From NCBI GenBank assembly GCA_016806645.1, contig JACSYO010001315.1, positions 595,501 through 659,500 on the forward strand: a stretch of 64,000 nucleotides of DNA. The letters are read 5' to 3'. Both the position numbers and the translations under genes were made by a program. The notes beneath the pieces were generated by a model, which worked only from the letters and a program-made list of their open reading frames with translations, was not told the origin of the DNA and searched no databases. The stretch's first letter is position 1. Each line of letters opens with the position of its first letter. Source of the DNA: Ophiodon elongatus. Lineage: Eukaryota > Chordata > Actinopteri > Perciformes > Hexagrammidae. Positions 34,215-47,099 of this stretch are shown one piece after another.

Positions 34215-37200
34215 TTGTGTTGCTGCAGTTGTCCTTTCTGTCACAAGGTTGTGAATGAGAGCCCGTTTCCTGCACTGTTCTCACTCTGGAGTATATAGTG
34301 GGGGAAGGACCCCCACCCCCCCAAAATAAAAAGCGTCTTCGTCTTGTGTGTGTATGTGTGTGTAGGTATGTATGCCTCGTCTGCGACAGCAGGGAGCCGG
34401 GCCCTTCCTGCGTTCCATTGTTCCTTGGTCAGACACACAGCTACATACAGATGCAAACACATACATGCAGCAGATTCAGATTGAAGATTGTACTATAGCA
34501 TACAACAACCTAAAAGAACAAACTCTTATCATTACATACTTTTTAAATGATTGTTATATTTGCATACATGACATTAAAATGTCAACAATATTAAAATATG
34601 CAGCTATACATCAGTGATAATGTGATACTGTAGTCTCGTACTGTCACCTTGATGATAAGCGCTAACTTCAAGTGCTGACCTGCCACTGAGGATTGGATGT
34701 GATGGACACGTGGAAAAGTGTTTGATCTGTAATACTCATTATTATCAGAATAGTGTCTGGGCATGTTTGACATTAGCATGACTTACATACATATGACAGG
34801 CTTGTTGGAAAACTGAATGTGACGGCCATCAGAGGAAGGTGTTAATTGGGACACCTGAGGACCTCTGTTCTCTGATCCAGGGCCGTATGCTCCTCAGAGA
34901 AAACAAACGGAAGCTCCGCACCACAGGAAGAGGGGTTAATGTTCCTCTTCATGAGGTGATGTGCTTTCCCAATCACTTATCTTCAAATAACCAACAGAGG
35001 GGTTGTTTTCCAGCAAACAGCAGCCAGTTCAGTCCAAGCCCTTTAGTAAATACTCGGCCGTCAGATTGGCAAAGAGAGACAAAGGTGTGAAGTACGTTTA
35101 GCAGCAGCAGATTAGGCACAAAGCTTTTCTTTTCTTTTCTTTTCTTTTCTTGCTGGAGAAGAAGTATTGTTTTTTGGTTGTAAACCAATATGATAGGTTT
35201 TTAAATAAAACCTTTTTAGTAGTAACTTTAGTAGAAAAAAGTAAAAGTTGTCTGAAAAAGAAATATTCAAGAGAGTATTGAAAATAATTAATTAGATCTC
35301 TATTCATTCATTTAGTCTGCAGTTAAGTCCAACAGGACAGAATAGAAGACTATAATGGGACTATCAAGACAACTGTCATTTATAAAAGATATCATAAGTT
35401 AAGATATAACTTTATCAACCCCCCAGACATTAATCAAAGATTACAACAGAAGAATAAGAAAATAACAATCGAGTAAAAATACAAACATATTTGAACAATA
35501 GAGTAATAAGTATTAAGTGTATAATAAGTTACACTGACACCAGTGCAAAATAGAATAGCAATAAGAGTATGGTTGATTAATTAATAAAATGAACTACAAT
35601 AAAAATGTGGAAATTAAAATATAAAAGTGATATTGTGCATGATAGTGAGAGTAATATTAGCAATGACATTGAAAAGTAAAAAAAATTTTCAATACAAGAA
35701 AACCATATTGAATTATTCGTCTAATTGGAAGCCAAATTTAAACACAGTTCAAGAGAGAATTAAATAATATTAAATAATACACTAAATAACACTATTCAAT
35801 GACTACTTTGTCCAGCTATGTCCTCTGTGTCATGATGCTTTTTGAGACTTTGTCGCAACCGGTTGGGTGTGAACAAAGAATAATACCTCCATCTCTGGTC
35901 GGACTTTGAGGTCTGATAGTGGGATGACATCATGCAGTCCTTGTCAAGGGGACCTACTTTTTATCACAACCTCTGGCCTTGCTCCATTCCTGCTCCTAGA
36001 GAAGGAAGGAAGGGAGTCTGAGCTAAATGAATTGCTATGTGCGCCAGGTCGCAGCGTCCAGGGTTCATACTGCAGAGGGCAGTCGCATTTATATTTAATC
36101 TCAAAGAAATTACTCTGTTGTCTTGCACTTTGTGTCGACCTCTCTGGGTTTTGTTTCTATATTAAGCTTTGATGGAGTTTGTTTTCCGAGCTTTAGGTCT
36201 TTCCCTCTTCAACCTTGTGAATCCATCACAGAGCATTTTCTCATGGCCTTAAATTCCCCCCCCCCAAAAAAACAAATAAGTATCTCAAGTCAGAGAGAGC
36301 CTTACACGCAAACACACAAGCTCTGATTTCATGACAGATAAAAAAGACAGCACACTCTGCCAGCAATTCTCATAAATCAGCACTTTTTGATTTAAGGACC
36401 AAACCACACCTTTGCTCCGTGTATTGGGGATGCAGGAGGGCATGTGTTAACAGCAGGAATGACTTGAGCAGAGCGTGTGCCTGATAGATTTGACGTTTCT
36501 CACGGTGGGTCAGGTGTTTTTCTACTATCACCCTACATGCCCGTACAAATCTCTTTTATTTCATATATCCAACACTTCACATTTGATTTTCGGTTATGCA
36601 ATACATTTGTAGCTGATTGCTCACACTCCCTCTTTCCCTCTCTTTTTTCCCGGTGTTTCCCACACTACATGCACCTCAAGAGACCTAGCCCCTTTTGGCG
36701 CGGTTCCATTTGGCAGTCACACCAACAGAAGGACCAGCATGTGCGTGGGCTTCATAATAAAATAATCTTTGCCCTGGGGTGCTGAAACTCTGCAGCTACT
36801 CCCTGACAGTTTCACTTGCCCTGAGAGGAGAGAAAAAAAAGAATTCTGGCACAGACATGCACTTTCTGTGTCTTTGCATTATGTCATAACTGAAATATCA
36901 TGTATTACCATGCTATGCCTGTGGAGAAGACTGCACTAAAAAGATTACAAGTAGTCATGTGTCTTGGATATTCTGCAGAACAACAATCCATGCAGCGAGT
37001 TATGATTTGAGAATGAAACTGGAAGAGGAACTGAAACCTATTTGTAGTTTCATGAGATAAAGCTTTAGTGGTTTGGAATCAGACTTGCAGACACATGAAG
37101 TTCTGGATTCTCACATGTGATGATCACATGGTGAGAGTGTAATTATGAAAAACAAAGTACGGACTGACTTTTGCAGTCATACCTCCATTTGATTTTTTGT

Positions 37201-37430
37201 CTTTTTCTATCTGGTTTTCCTTATTCTTCTGCTGTATTTTTTTTTTATCAATCTCTGGCACAAGATTTCCCCTCAGGGTTAATACAGTTATCTTATCTTA
37301 AAGTGTCAATAGTGATCCTTGTGGAGAAACCATTCTAATGTTGTTCCAAGTTGTGATCGAGCTTATTTAACTACTTTATATACTCTTGTTTAATCTGAAA
37401 AAAGGGATCATAAGATCATATTTAGGATGT
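34215..37430. other. Intergenic region upstream of notch1, no gene seen
   Basis: AT-rich DNA. A (TTTTC)n pentamer run lies at about 35125-35150. The stretch 35300-35830 is strongly A-rich and could be an old retrotransposon tail (CTTTATCAACCCCCC at 35410), but this is a guess. No coding exon or RNA gene was recognised. Confidence 0.45.
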
Positions 37431-37434
37431 ACCT

Positions 37435-37787
37435 TAAAATGTAGTTTAAGTATCAAAAGTAACGCAGAAAAATGTCCTGTGAGTGTTATGATAGTCTAGT
37501 ATTATTTATTACGGATGCATTCATGTTTAAATAGCATTTTTATGCTGTATTTGATCAAGGTGGAGATAGTTTAAGAAACTTTACCGTTAGGCATGTACAT
37601 ATACAACAATGCATCATATTTAATTTGTAAGGTAACTTGAATTTATAGCTGCCAGATGAGGTAGTGAAGTAAAAAAGTACAAGAGTAGATGTTTAGAGTA
37701 TAGAAAAATGGACATAATGAAGTACCTATAAATTGTACTTATGCTACTTCAGTAAATATACTTAGTTATTTTCCACCACTCTCTACT
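37435..37787. mobile_element. hAT-like MITE copy immediately upstream of the notch1 transcription start region
   Basis: The right end (CTTAGTTATTTTCCACCACTC, ending 37787) and inner words (AGTAGATGTTTAGAGTATAG, AAATTGTACTTATGCTACTT) match the same element type as 33611-34210, in the usual order. The left end is too decayed to fix. No coding capacity. Confidence 0.65.
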
Positions 37788-38118
37788 TCTAATAAGTTAC
37801 CCCTGGATGTGTAGAGCTAGAGAGTGACAGCCTTTATTTGGCACGAGGAGGAGGAGGAGAGGGGGGAGGAGAGGAGAGAGGAGGAGGAGGAGGAGTGGGA
37901 GGAACTTGTAAAGTTGCCTGCAGATTTCATTGAGAACTCGGAAAGCACCAGGTTAACATCTATGAACCCCTCTTGAAGACCTTTCCGCTCTCACCGTTGG
38001 ATTTACCTTTTTTCCAGAGGGATATTTATTTCAAGCCAGCACCTGGAGTGTACCAAACTGTGGATCTATGCGAACCCTACGTGGGAGTCAACGACATCTG
38101 TGAAGTTGAACAGGAGGA
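37788..38118 (+). promoter_or_regulatory. notch1: notch1 promoter / 5' UTR with purine-rich GAGGAG tract
   Basis: Sequence directly upstream of the notch1 ATG. It contains a nearly pure purine tract (37845-37911, GGAGGA-type repeats) and then mixed sequence to the start codon. No TATA box is clear, although TTTATTTGG occurs at 37833. The transcription start is probably within 37840-37930; this is inferred from the length of the interval. Confidence 0.5.
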
Positions 38119-38773
38119 ATGTATCGTTTCTTTGTGAAACTAACATTTCTGATTCCTGCCATCGTCATCTCACAAGGTAAACTTGCCCTCTAAAAGATGT
38201 GTTGCAGAGAGCCAAGAAACGGGCTGCACAGCGTGACTGGGAGTCAGCGGGGGAACCTAGAGGGAGTCAAATTAAACGTTGAAGAAGTTAGTGATCGGTA
38301 TAGCTGTATGTATTTGATCACACTCACGCAGGGATTTTAACTGCTATTCAAGTATGAGTTTGATATTAGAAGCTGATGAAGTCTAGTGAACCCCTCAGAA
38401 ACTTTTACAGAGCGTCTCCTGGTCGTGGGAATGAATCCACTACAAGTGCAGGAGCCAAACGCTCGGGCGCGCTGGGCTTCCCCAGTGTTAAAGCTGTTTC
38501 ACACAAGTTTGCTGTTTATTTTGGTCTTGCACAGGCAGTGATGCTGCATTAGAAGTGCAAGGGCACTTCTAAAGCAGCAATTCATTTTCAAATAACTTAC
38601 TATGTGGACCAAAACCCATAATTTTATCGGCATTTTATTTAGTCTTGCATCCATGCTTAATTAGTTATAATTATACTAGTTTGATGTGGGTCTTAAATTG
38701 TTCTGAGAAGCGGTTTTAAATAACATGGGAGATAATGGAAGCGGGTGCGTGTGTTGGGGCCGGGGGACGCGGT

Positions 38774-38833
<60 letters not shown>

Positions 38834-41800
38834 GGAGGTGCTGTTATTCCCGTCTGCCGGTAAACAATGCCCGAGGAGAGTGTTTTATGGCTCGTGCTGG
38901 ACTCTGATTTCTTTTGTTCCGCATCTGAGCCCCGCAGCTGCTGCGCTTTCCCCGCAAAAGCGTGCCTCCTAAAGCCACGCACCACGCGCTCTGGCCTCAC
39001 CGGTGTCCATAGGCAGGCTTCCCCAATATCCCCCACGGACAACTGTGAAACAAATCAATTAAAGATTAGGATGTGCACGCGCATGTGTACATTATAAAAA
39101 AAAAGCCGTGAATAAAGATGTATTAAATGTCTCGCTGATGACTCATTTCACACTAATAATTCCAACTCTGCCTAATCCGTGTTAATCCCAACAACAGTAG
39201 AACTTTTACATATGCTGTTTGCCTTGTGAGTTCGAGATGTGTTTTTTATATTTTTCATGTACTCAACAGGTCTAAAATGCTCCCTGCCCACTGAGTCATG
39301 CCTAAATGGAGGAAGGTGTGAAGCCACCTCCAATGGAAATGGAGAATGCAAGTAAGTACTCTGCAGACTCAGTATTAGCATTTCCTGTTATCTTTTTGTG
39401 CTCTGTGTGTTGAAATTTGTGCCGTCTTGGAAGTGCAGTGTAGTGTAATTTTGGTACTTGAAAGTGCTTTTTTTGGTTGGAAAGAAAAGGGGCCACATAT
39501 TCCCCCTTTCATTCCAGCCTTTGAGCGGGCCCTGCACCCAGCAACCAGAGGCCCTTGAGTTTCTTCTGGGCTGGTGTGCTCCTGTACCGCTCCATGAGCC
39601 ACATTGCTCCGTGAGGCTGCACACATTCCCTGCAAAGAAAAGAGTTTAAGAAGTGAAGAAATAAAGAAATAAAAAGCGGGTGCAGTTCCAGAGAGGTGAG
39701 AGAAGGGGAGCTGGACAAAAGCCCAGCTTCCACTCCCCCCCCCCCCTCTCTCAATCCAGTAGGCTCGTTAATGAATGCAAGACCCCTTCACCAGCAAAGT
39801 GAGAGGACGCGTCCAGTCCTAAATCTTGTTTTTCTGCCCTTTCATGGGCGACAGCTGGGGCTCGCCTGCCGCCCGTCACCCATTGTCCTGCAGTCAGAAT
39901 AATGCTGTGTGACTAATCTGAGTGGGGCTTCCCATCATGCCACAGCCACCCCAAACACCACAACGCACACCAAACCCCTGCCATAACCCCCCCTCCCCTC
40001 CGAAAGGCTGCTTGTCTCCTGCCTCCAGAATGGACAAACACCCTTCCACCCCCCACCTTACCCGCTTGTGATCTCCATTAGAAAGCCAGATGGCTGTGAA
40101 ATGTAATTGGATTGGATGTCAAGAGAGTGAGATTAATTGGAATAAAGTGCAGAAATTTGAAGGCAAACAAGTGGGAACAGACAGAGAGGCAGATTGCTGG
40201 CTATTTGTTGAGGGTATGGATTGATGTTAATAGTTTGTGGGTGAGGCGCTTGATATGCTAACACCCCCTTTAGCTGACCTAAGTCTGTGAGCTTCATGAT
40301 TCATATGGAATTTTCTTGTGCTAGAAAACTAAAATAGATCCATTTTAGTTTTCTAACTAAAATGGAAATGGAAATGGACAGAAAGGATTTTTTTTTAAAT
40401 CCATTTGTGGCATCATTTATATCTATCTGTAAAGAAGCTCAGGGGTGGCCTGGTTTCCCCTCAGGACATGTGGTCAGGCAGGCGCTTCTCTGGTCTACAG
40501 GAACAAGGGGGAGCTATTGAAGAGCCCACGCTGCTAGCCTAGGGCCACCAATTCACGATATCTAATCTGCACACTCCACACACACAGACCACCACACGTG
40601 TGCACACAGAAACTGTCCCTCCACCCTCCTCCTCCACAAAGCTGTTATTGTGGTCTCCATCACTGCTCAGTCCAATTAAAAACAGACAGGATAAGAGCAT
40701 CACTTCATCCACCCTCGCACTCTCTTCCTCCTTGCCTTTCCTCTCATTAATCATTCATCCCTGCCAAGCCAAGCATCAGTCACAGGAAGATTCAGTCAGT
40801 GCTCAAGGGTCAGAGTGTAGCCTCTATACCAAGGGAGCTTCCAGCAATGGTCCAACTTGAGCTTTTACCATCACTATCTGAATTGTGTGCCACATTAACT
40901 GGCAAGTTCATTTAGGAATCGTGTGGCGACATAAGTGGAAAGTTCACCTGTGGAAACTGATGTCACACTGGTTAAAAAGAAGAAGAGGAAGCTTTCACTG
41001 TGATGACACAATGAAAGCAATGACCCAAATTCAGACTTGGGTTGGAGTCGTTGTGAGGTTAAGACGTGCAGTTCCCATCGCGTGATGGTAAATGGAAGGT
41101 CAAAAGGCTTTTAAACCCACATCTGTAGTTTTTGAAGTTACCGGTGAATCATGCCTCTGTGTTAAGGTTTTGTGCAGCATGTGGTGACATAGATTTGAGT
41201 GGTAAGTTGGATTTAAATCCTCTTCCACCACAGTTCCCACGAGTGTGAGAGCAGTGAGTGGAATCACATGCTAGCGTAGAGAACAAGGTTAAGCTTGGTG
41301 TAAACTATGGGAATCAGATGTCTTACAGATGTGTTTACTGGGATTACAATTGTGTTGAGACAAACTTGGTGTTCCAAGGATATAGAAAGGATGTTTTCTG
41401 TCTTCCTGGTTCTAAAATTAGTCACCCTAATTTCAAGCTTTAGTAGGCAGATCATCCCAAAAACAAGAAGTTGCTTTTGTCCTATTTATTCAATTACTGC
41501 GTGTGTATCTCCTTGAGGTTCATTGGGCTAACCTGTATCTGCCCTACAAAGGCAGAGAGCAGTAACAAAAGAAAATGTGAAGTTAACGAAAAAAGTTTTC
41601 AGGCAGTCCGGCAAATTGTTAACAGAGGTCAAATGTAATGCCTTCATTTTATGAATTATAGCGGCCATTATTTAAAAACCACAAAAAACTCATTGCCATA
41701 GACAGATGAGACAAACATCACAGTATTCGAAGGGGAACCACAATGTCAACAAACTTGTTCTTGCTTTCTATCTTTTTTCATTCTTAAAACTTGGATAAGG

Positions 41801-44800
41801 AAAAATATTTTGTTTGTTTGATTGAGGACATCAACTCATTCCTCTTTTCTTTTCATGTTTCTCCTTACATGTGCAACTCTATACTTCTCTTAAAGGCCGC
41901 TTTGCTTCTATTCTAAAAATCATATTTACTCCACAGATTAATTCGTCACAAGACCAGGGTTCAGTTTGGGGAAGATCTAAATCAGGTCTAGACTAAAACG
42001 TGTACTTAAGTTTGTGGTCGTACGAGACATTTAGAAACAACAACGAGCCGCCGTGATGGGGAAGTACTCGGTCATGCTTCTGTGCAGTAAAAGGTTATCT
42101 GAAGGTCTGGGGCTTCCTGTTTCCCATGCAGCTGTAGTTGTCTTGTAGTGTAGGCAGCTTAAAAACCTGCAAGGGCACAGCGAGACAAATTTAGTTTCCA
42201 TTTGTGAGACAGTGATGAGGGCACAGCGAGGTTAAAATGTTGTTGCCCCTCAACCTCGCTTTTGCACGACTGACTGATGCCGATGCTGCTTTGCTGAAAT
42301 AGACACTGTTTTGGTCCTAGGTGACTGTTAATAATAAACTCTCAACTGTCTCGCTACATGTCTCAAATACTGCAAGACGTCTGACCAAAATAGACTCGAC
42401 TCAGAAAATTGTAAGTCTTCCGCGGTTGGTGTAGTCAGACCTCACTGACCTTGCACAGAGCTGTTTGGTATTGCATATTGATGATAAAATGTCTCAGCCG
42501 TAAAGAGTGTCTCGAGCGAGCCCAGCACCACTTAAAAGATGTTCCACTCTCCCTCAAGAAGGAATGTCGCTCTTCATTTGTACTCCTATAGGATTACCGA
42601 CCAGGTCTCTGTTAAGGCTCAGCTCCATGTGGGCTTAAGCGAATCAGGTGCATGGCTGGGTCAAGTGTGCCTGTTGGTGTGGGGCTTTTATTGGGGTTTA
42701 AGCTCTAAGGCTGCCACTCCCCTGGTTGGGCCCATTCCCTGGATGCCAGGGCCCCCCCTGATAAAGCAGTGAGTGAGGTTGGTGAGAAGCAGTGTTTTTG
42801 AGTTTCAGTCTTAGAACAACCTCCAAAAGCTACTGTGGAGAAAACCTTCATTGCATAGGCCTATATTTCATCACATTTAGTGTCGGCGGCGCCTCAGAGT
42901 AGACTGGGCAGTGACCGGGATCCTGTGAGTCTGGAGATCCTCAGAGTGGGGCGATCAAAGCTGTGCTGTCACAGCACAGAGATAAGAGGCTATTTGACTC
43001 TAGTGAGTGCTGAAAGTTCACATGCACAAGCACAGGCTGTCAAATGTAGAAACAGCAACTCCTCTGGCAGGTCAGTCATGCACCACAGGGCATGGGGCAA
43101 TGGGCTTAGTGGGTTAGATGCGTGTATGTGCGTGCCTTGTTCCCTATCTATGCTTTAATTACATCCTTAAGAGGATATGCTATCAGCTAAAATAGTCGCT
43201 GCTCATTATCCCAAATGTAAAATCAGCTACGAGAGACAAAACAAATGGGGGAGAACTGGTCCCAGTTCAGCTCCAAACTGAGGATGTTGTGGTTACGTGT
43301 CATGTACCGACCTGATTAATGGTGACCTGAGGTACTTAAGCAGATGTGTCACTGATAAACATTGTAGGAGGTGGATTGGCAGGCAGGTGCTTTTCCGTGT
43401 TTGACTGTGAGTTGGGATGTCTTCATGAAAACTAGTAGAACAAGGTCTCACTCACACACACAGACACCGTTGAAGTGTTTGTTAATTGGTATTTTGGGCG
43501 TGAAAGTGATCTTGCAGTCATTAGTCGAGCAGGTGCTCAGTTCTGTGGCTGACCCTCATAAATCTTCCCACTTCACTCCTTTTAGAGGGTGAGACAGAAA
43601 ATAGCTTACCGCCATCAAAATGATCTCTTTATGAGCCTCTAAGACTTTTGTTACTTGAGTACAGCTTGAGAGACAGGGGAACTTTTGATAAGAATCCATT
43701 TCCCCCATGTATATATCACTGTATGTACAGCTGTTATGCATGCTTATATTTCTCCTACTGCAGTATCAAACCCACTGATCCCAGTCATTTCCAGAGCCTT
43801 CCAGGCCCAGTATATTTCTCATTTCCTCTAGCAGAGCCTCACTATTCGGTTCTTGGTCTTACTAACAGATGTGGGCTCGGGGGGTCAGACTTTGGCTAAT
43901 AATTAGACACATCCAAGGGAACATCAGCTAACTAGATTATCTGAATGAGGAGGAATAGGCAGAAACAAATAGCCACTTCAAGAGAAAATGGGGGCGGTGA
44001 GTGTTGAAGAGAATGAGTGAGAAAGTGAGAAAAGAGCTGACGATGTTGTACTCTCATAAACATCATGACAGAAAAACCACGAGCATTCAACTCTTTACAC
44101 ATAATTACTGGATGCCGCCCTCATCCATTTACATAACATATTCCTCAGCGGTGGCATTTCCAGCGCACAGTGGGGCTGGTTTTGTGTCGGAGGATAAAGT
44201 CACCCCAGAGTGGCAGATGGTAGATCAGGCCCAGCGGGGACAGAAGAGAGAGGGGAGAGAAGGCAAAGAGGCCGTCCCACAGTCACAAAAGTGTTCAGGG
44301 TCAGAGGTCGGGGAAGCATCTGCTCTGGCCTGAGGGGACATTGCAGCGCTGGGAGAGACCTGTTGCCGTGGTGTGTGCTGCTTAGCTTTACAGCGTGTGG
44401 GTGGATCTTTATCTCAGACTGGACTGACTTCAGGACAAAGAGGATCTATTACAGTTAGTTAGCGTGGGATGACAAACACACACACGAGTGCACACATACA
44501 CACAGACACACACACCATTAATAACATCTGTTTCAATATACTTTATCAAAACTGAGCGAGGATTTTATATGAAGACAGTGAATTCCCGTAGTGATTATTC
44601 AGTGTGTTTTCATGGAAAAGTTAAATGGGAAGCAGGGAAACTTCAAAGCAACCCCAAATACTTTTACAATCTTCTGCCAATTGCAACTGTCTGGGCTCCC
44701 TGTGGGGCTCATGGCACTATTAAAAACACCCTGATTGGTCTCACCAAACTAAGTCAACAAGGGTGTTTTCAGCAGTCTCATGTGACATAAGGAGAGTGCT

Positions 44801-47041
44801 GTAAAAAGCAAACTGCTGGGAGCTATAAAAAAGTCAACACAGGAGAGAAACGAGAAAACAGAGCAATAAGAAGCTGGATGTGAGTTGAAGCAGAGACGGG
44901 GAGAAGAATGGAGGGCAAGACGTTTCAGTAATAGTGCATAACAAATGAAATCAAAAGAGGAACAGGTAAGGAAGAGAGGAATTAAGATTGAGCGTGGTGG
45001 TTGAGGGGGTGTGGGGGGGTGAAGAGACAGAAGTTGCAACAGCTGACTTCACATGGGTTCTTTATGTCCCTGGAGAAGAGGTTGGCTTGTCGGCACCCCC
45101 ATCTGACAAGGGGACAGAGGGGAAGGAGGGAGGAGGGATAAGGGGGGAGGAGGAGGAGCCCTGTCCAACAGCTGCCTTCATTAACATGCGCACCTGCTCC
45201 CTGTGGAGATACTCGTAGGCCAACAGATGCCCTCCCTTACACATAAACACTTGCACACTCATATGTGCAACTACACACTCCCACACAAGCCCCAATTCAA
45301 ACATAAACACTTTTTTTCTTCAACTTTAAATGCTCCTACATGTGACAGATAGGACTTATGTACAAGTTGCACATCAGATGATGTCTGAGCGGCTTGTTTC
45401 TAAATCAATATCAGTGAATTTCTCGTAATTTGTTTTTCTGAGGAAAACTTCATATTACTACCCAGACACTGCAAAAGGGGAGGCCCTCATCTTTGTCCAG
45501 GTTCTGTCCCAACTTTCTATGTCTTCACTTCCGCCTGTTTGAGCTATGTGACTGTAGCAGCATCCATCCTTAGTCTGGATTGGAGGGAAGTACCCAGGGG
45601 CTTAGGGCCCTGAATGCAGCGCTTCATACAGGACATCCAGAGCCGGCACAGTCCCCTTGATCTCTACAGGCATTCAGGATGAGTGTGGACAGCGTGAGGG
45701 CGAAAGGTAGATGGGAACGGGCTGCTACGGCCGGACTATTTAGGGGCGTCTGTTGTCCCAGCAGAATGTGTTTTCAAGGTTCTGAGGGAGTCTAATCCAG
45801 AGAGACACACTAGAACAACATGCCATCCCTGTCCCGCTGCAGTGGGACATTTTTCTGGGCGGGAAACTTTTCGTCCCTCTCCACTACTCCCTCCTCGCCT
45901 CATTCCCCTGCTGTTTAGATAATTACTCCCATGAATTAAACCAAAAACAATCCTTGTTTTCTAATCAACACTACTTCCCCCATCACTGTCTAATCCACAG
46001 GTGTCCCAGTGACTACGTAGGCAATCGGTGCCAGTATCCAAGCCCCTGCAGCCCGTCACCCTGCCGCAACGGTGGCGATTGCCGCGCTGTTTCTCATGGC
46101 AACACCTTCGATTTCCGCTGCGTGTGCCGCCTGGGTTTCACCGACCGGCTATGCCTGACCCCCAGCAACCATGCCTGCATGAGCTCCCCCTGTCGCAACG
46201 GAGGAACATGTGATCTCATTACCCTCTCCGCCTTCCGCTGCCGCTGCCCACCTGGGTGGTCAGGTATGTAGATATACTGTTATCTCTCCTTTCTCATCAT
46301 TTCACCAGGAAGCAAAATAACTAACGAAGCTCTTGTCGTTTTGTTTTTAAGGTAAAACATGCCAGCTTGCCAACCCATGCGCGTCCAATCCGTGCGCAAA
46401 TGGGGGCCAGTGCTCAGCCTTCGATTCCACCTACATCTGCACCTGCCCGCCAGCCTTCCACGGTCAAACCTGCAAGCAAGATGTCAACGAGTGCGCTCAA
46501 ACTCCCTCTCCCTGTCATAACGGTGGTGTGTGTGTGAATGAGGTGGGCTCATACAACTGCCGCTGTCCTCAAGAGTACACTGGCCACCACTGTGAGACAC
46601 CCTACATGCCATGCAACCCCTCACCATGCCACAACGGAGGCACCTGTGTGCAGAAGGGAGACACCATCTATGATTGTAGCTGCCTTCCAGGTAACACACA
46701 AAACATGTATTTTCACATAAATAAGCCGAACAATCGTTCTTTTTTTTCTGTTGACGTATGGAGTTGCATAAAAGTGCAGCAACACAACACACACTTTTGT
46801 TTTCCTATGACAAAAGTTGACCTAAAAACCAGCCTGCTGTCGTAGTAAAATCTGATTTAGTGGCATGAATAGTCTCTGGTTATCCTCCTTTCCTCACCCC
46901 CACCCATCTCTCTCTGCCAGCCTCCACTGGCAGGATGCAGTCACACAGACGTTTCCTGCTGATAGTCACCAGCAAGCCCCCACAACTTCAGGGGTGCACA
47001 CATACAGATAAACGTATAGATACACACCCTATTCATGAGGT

Positions 47042-47099
<58 letters not shown>

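Noticed and set aside
38716..39042. ORFs of polyproline and polyglycine across the G homopolymer
   Set aside because: A homopolymer gives open frames on both strands. There is no other coding evidence.
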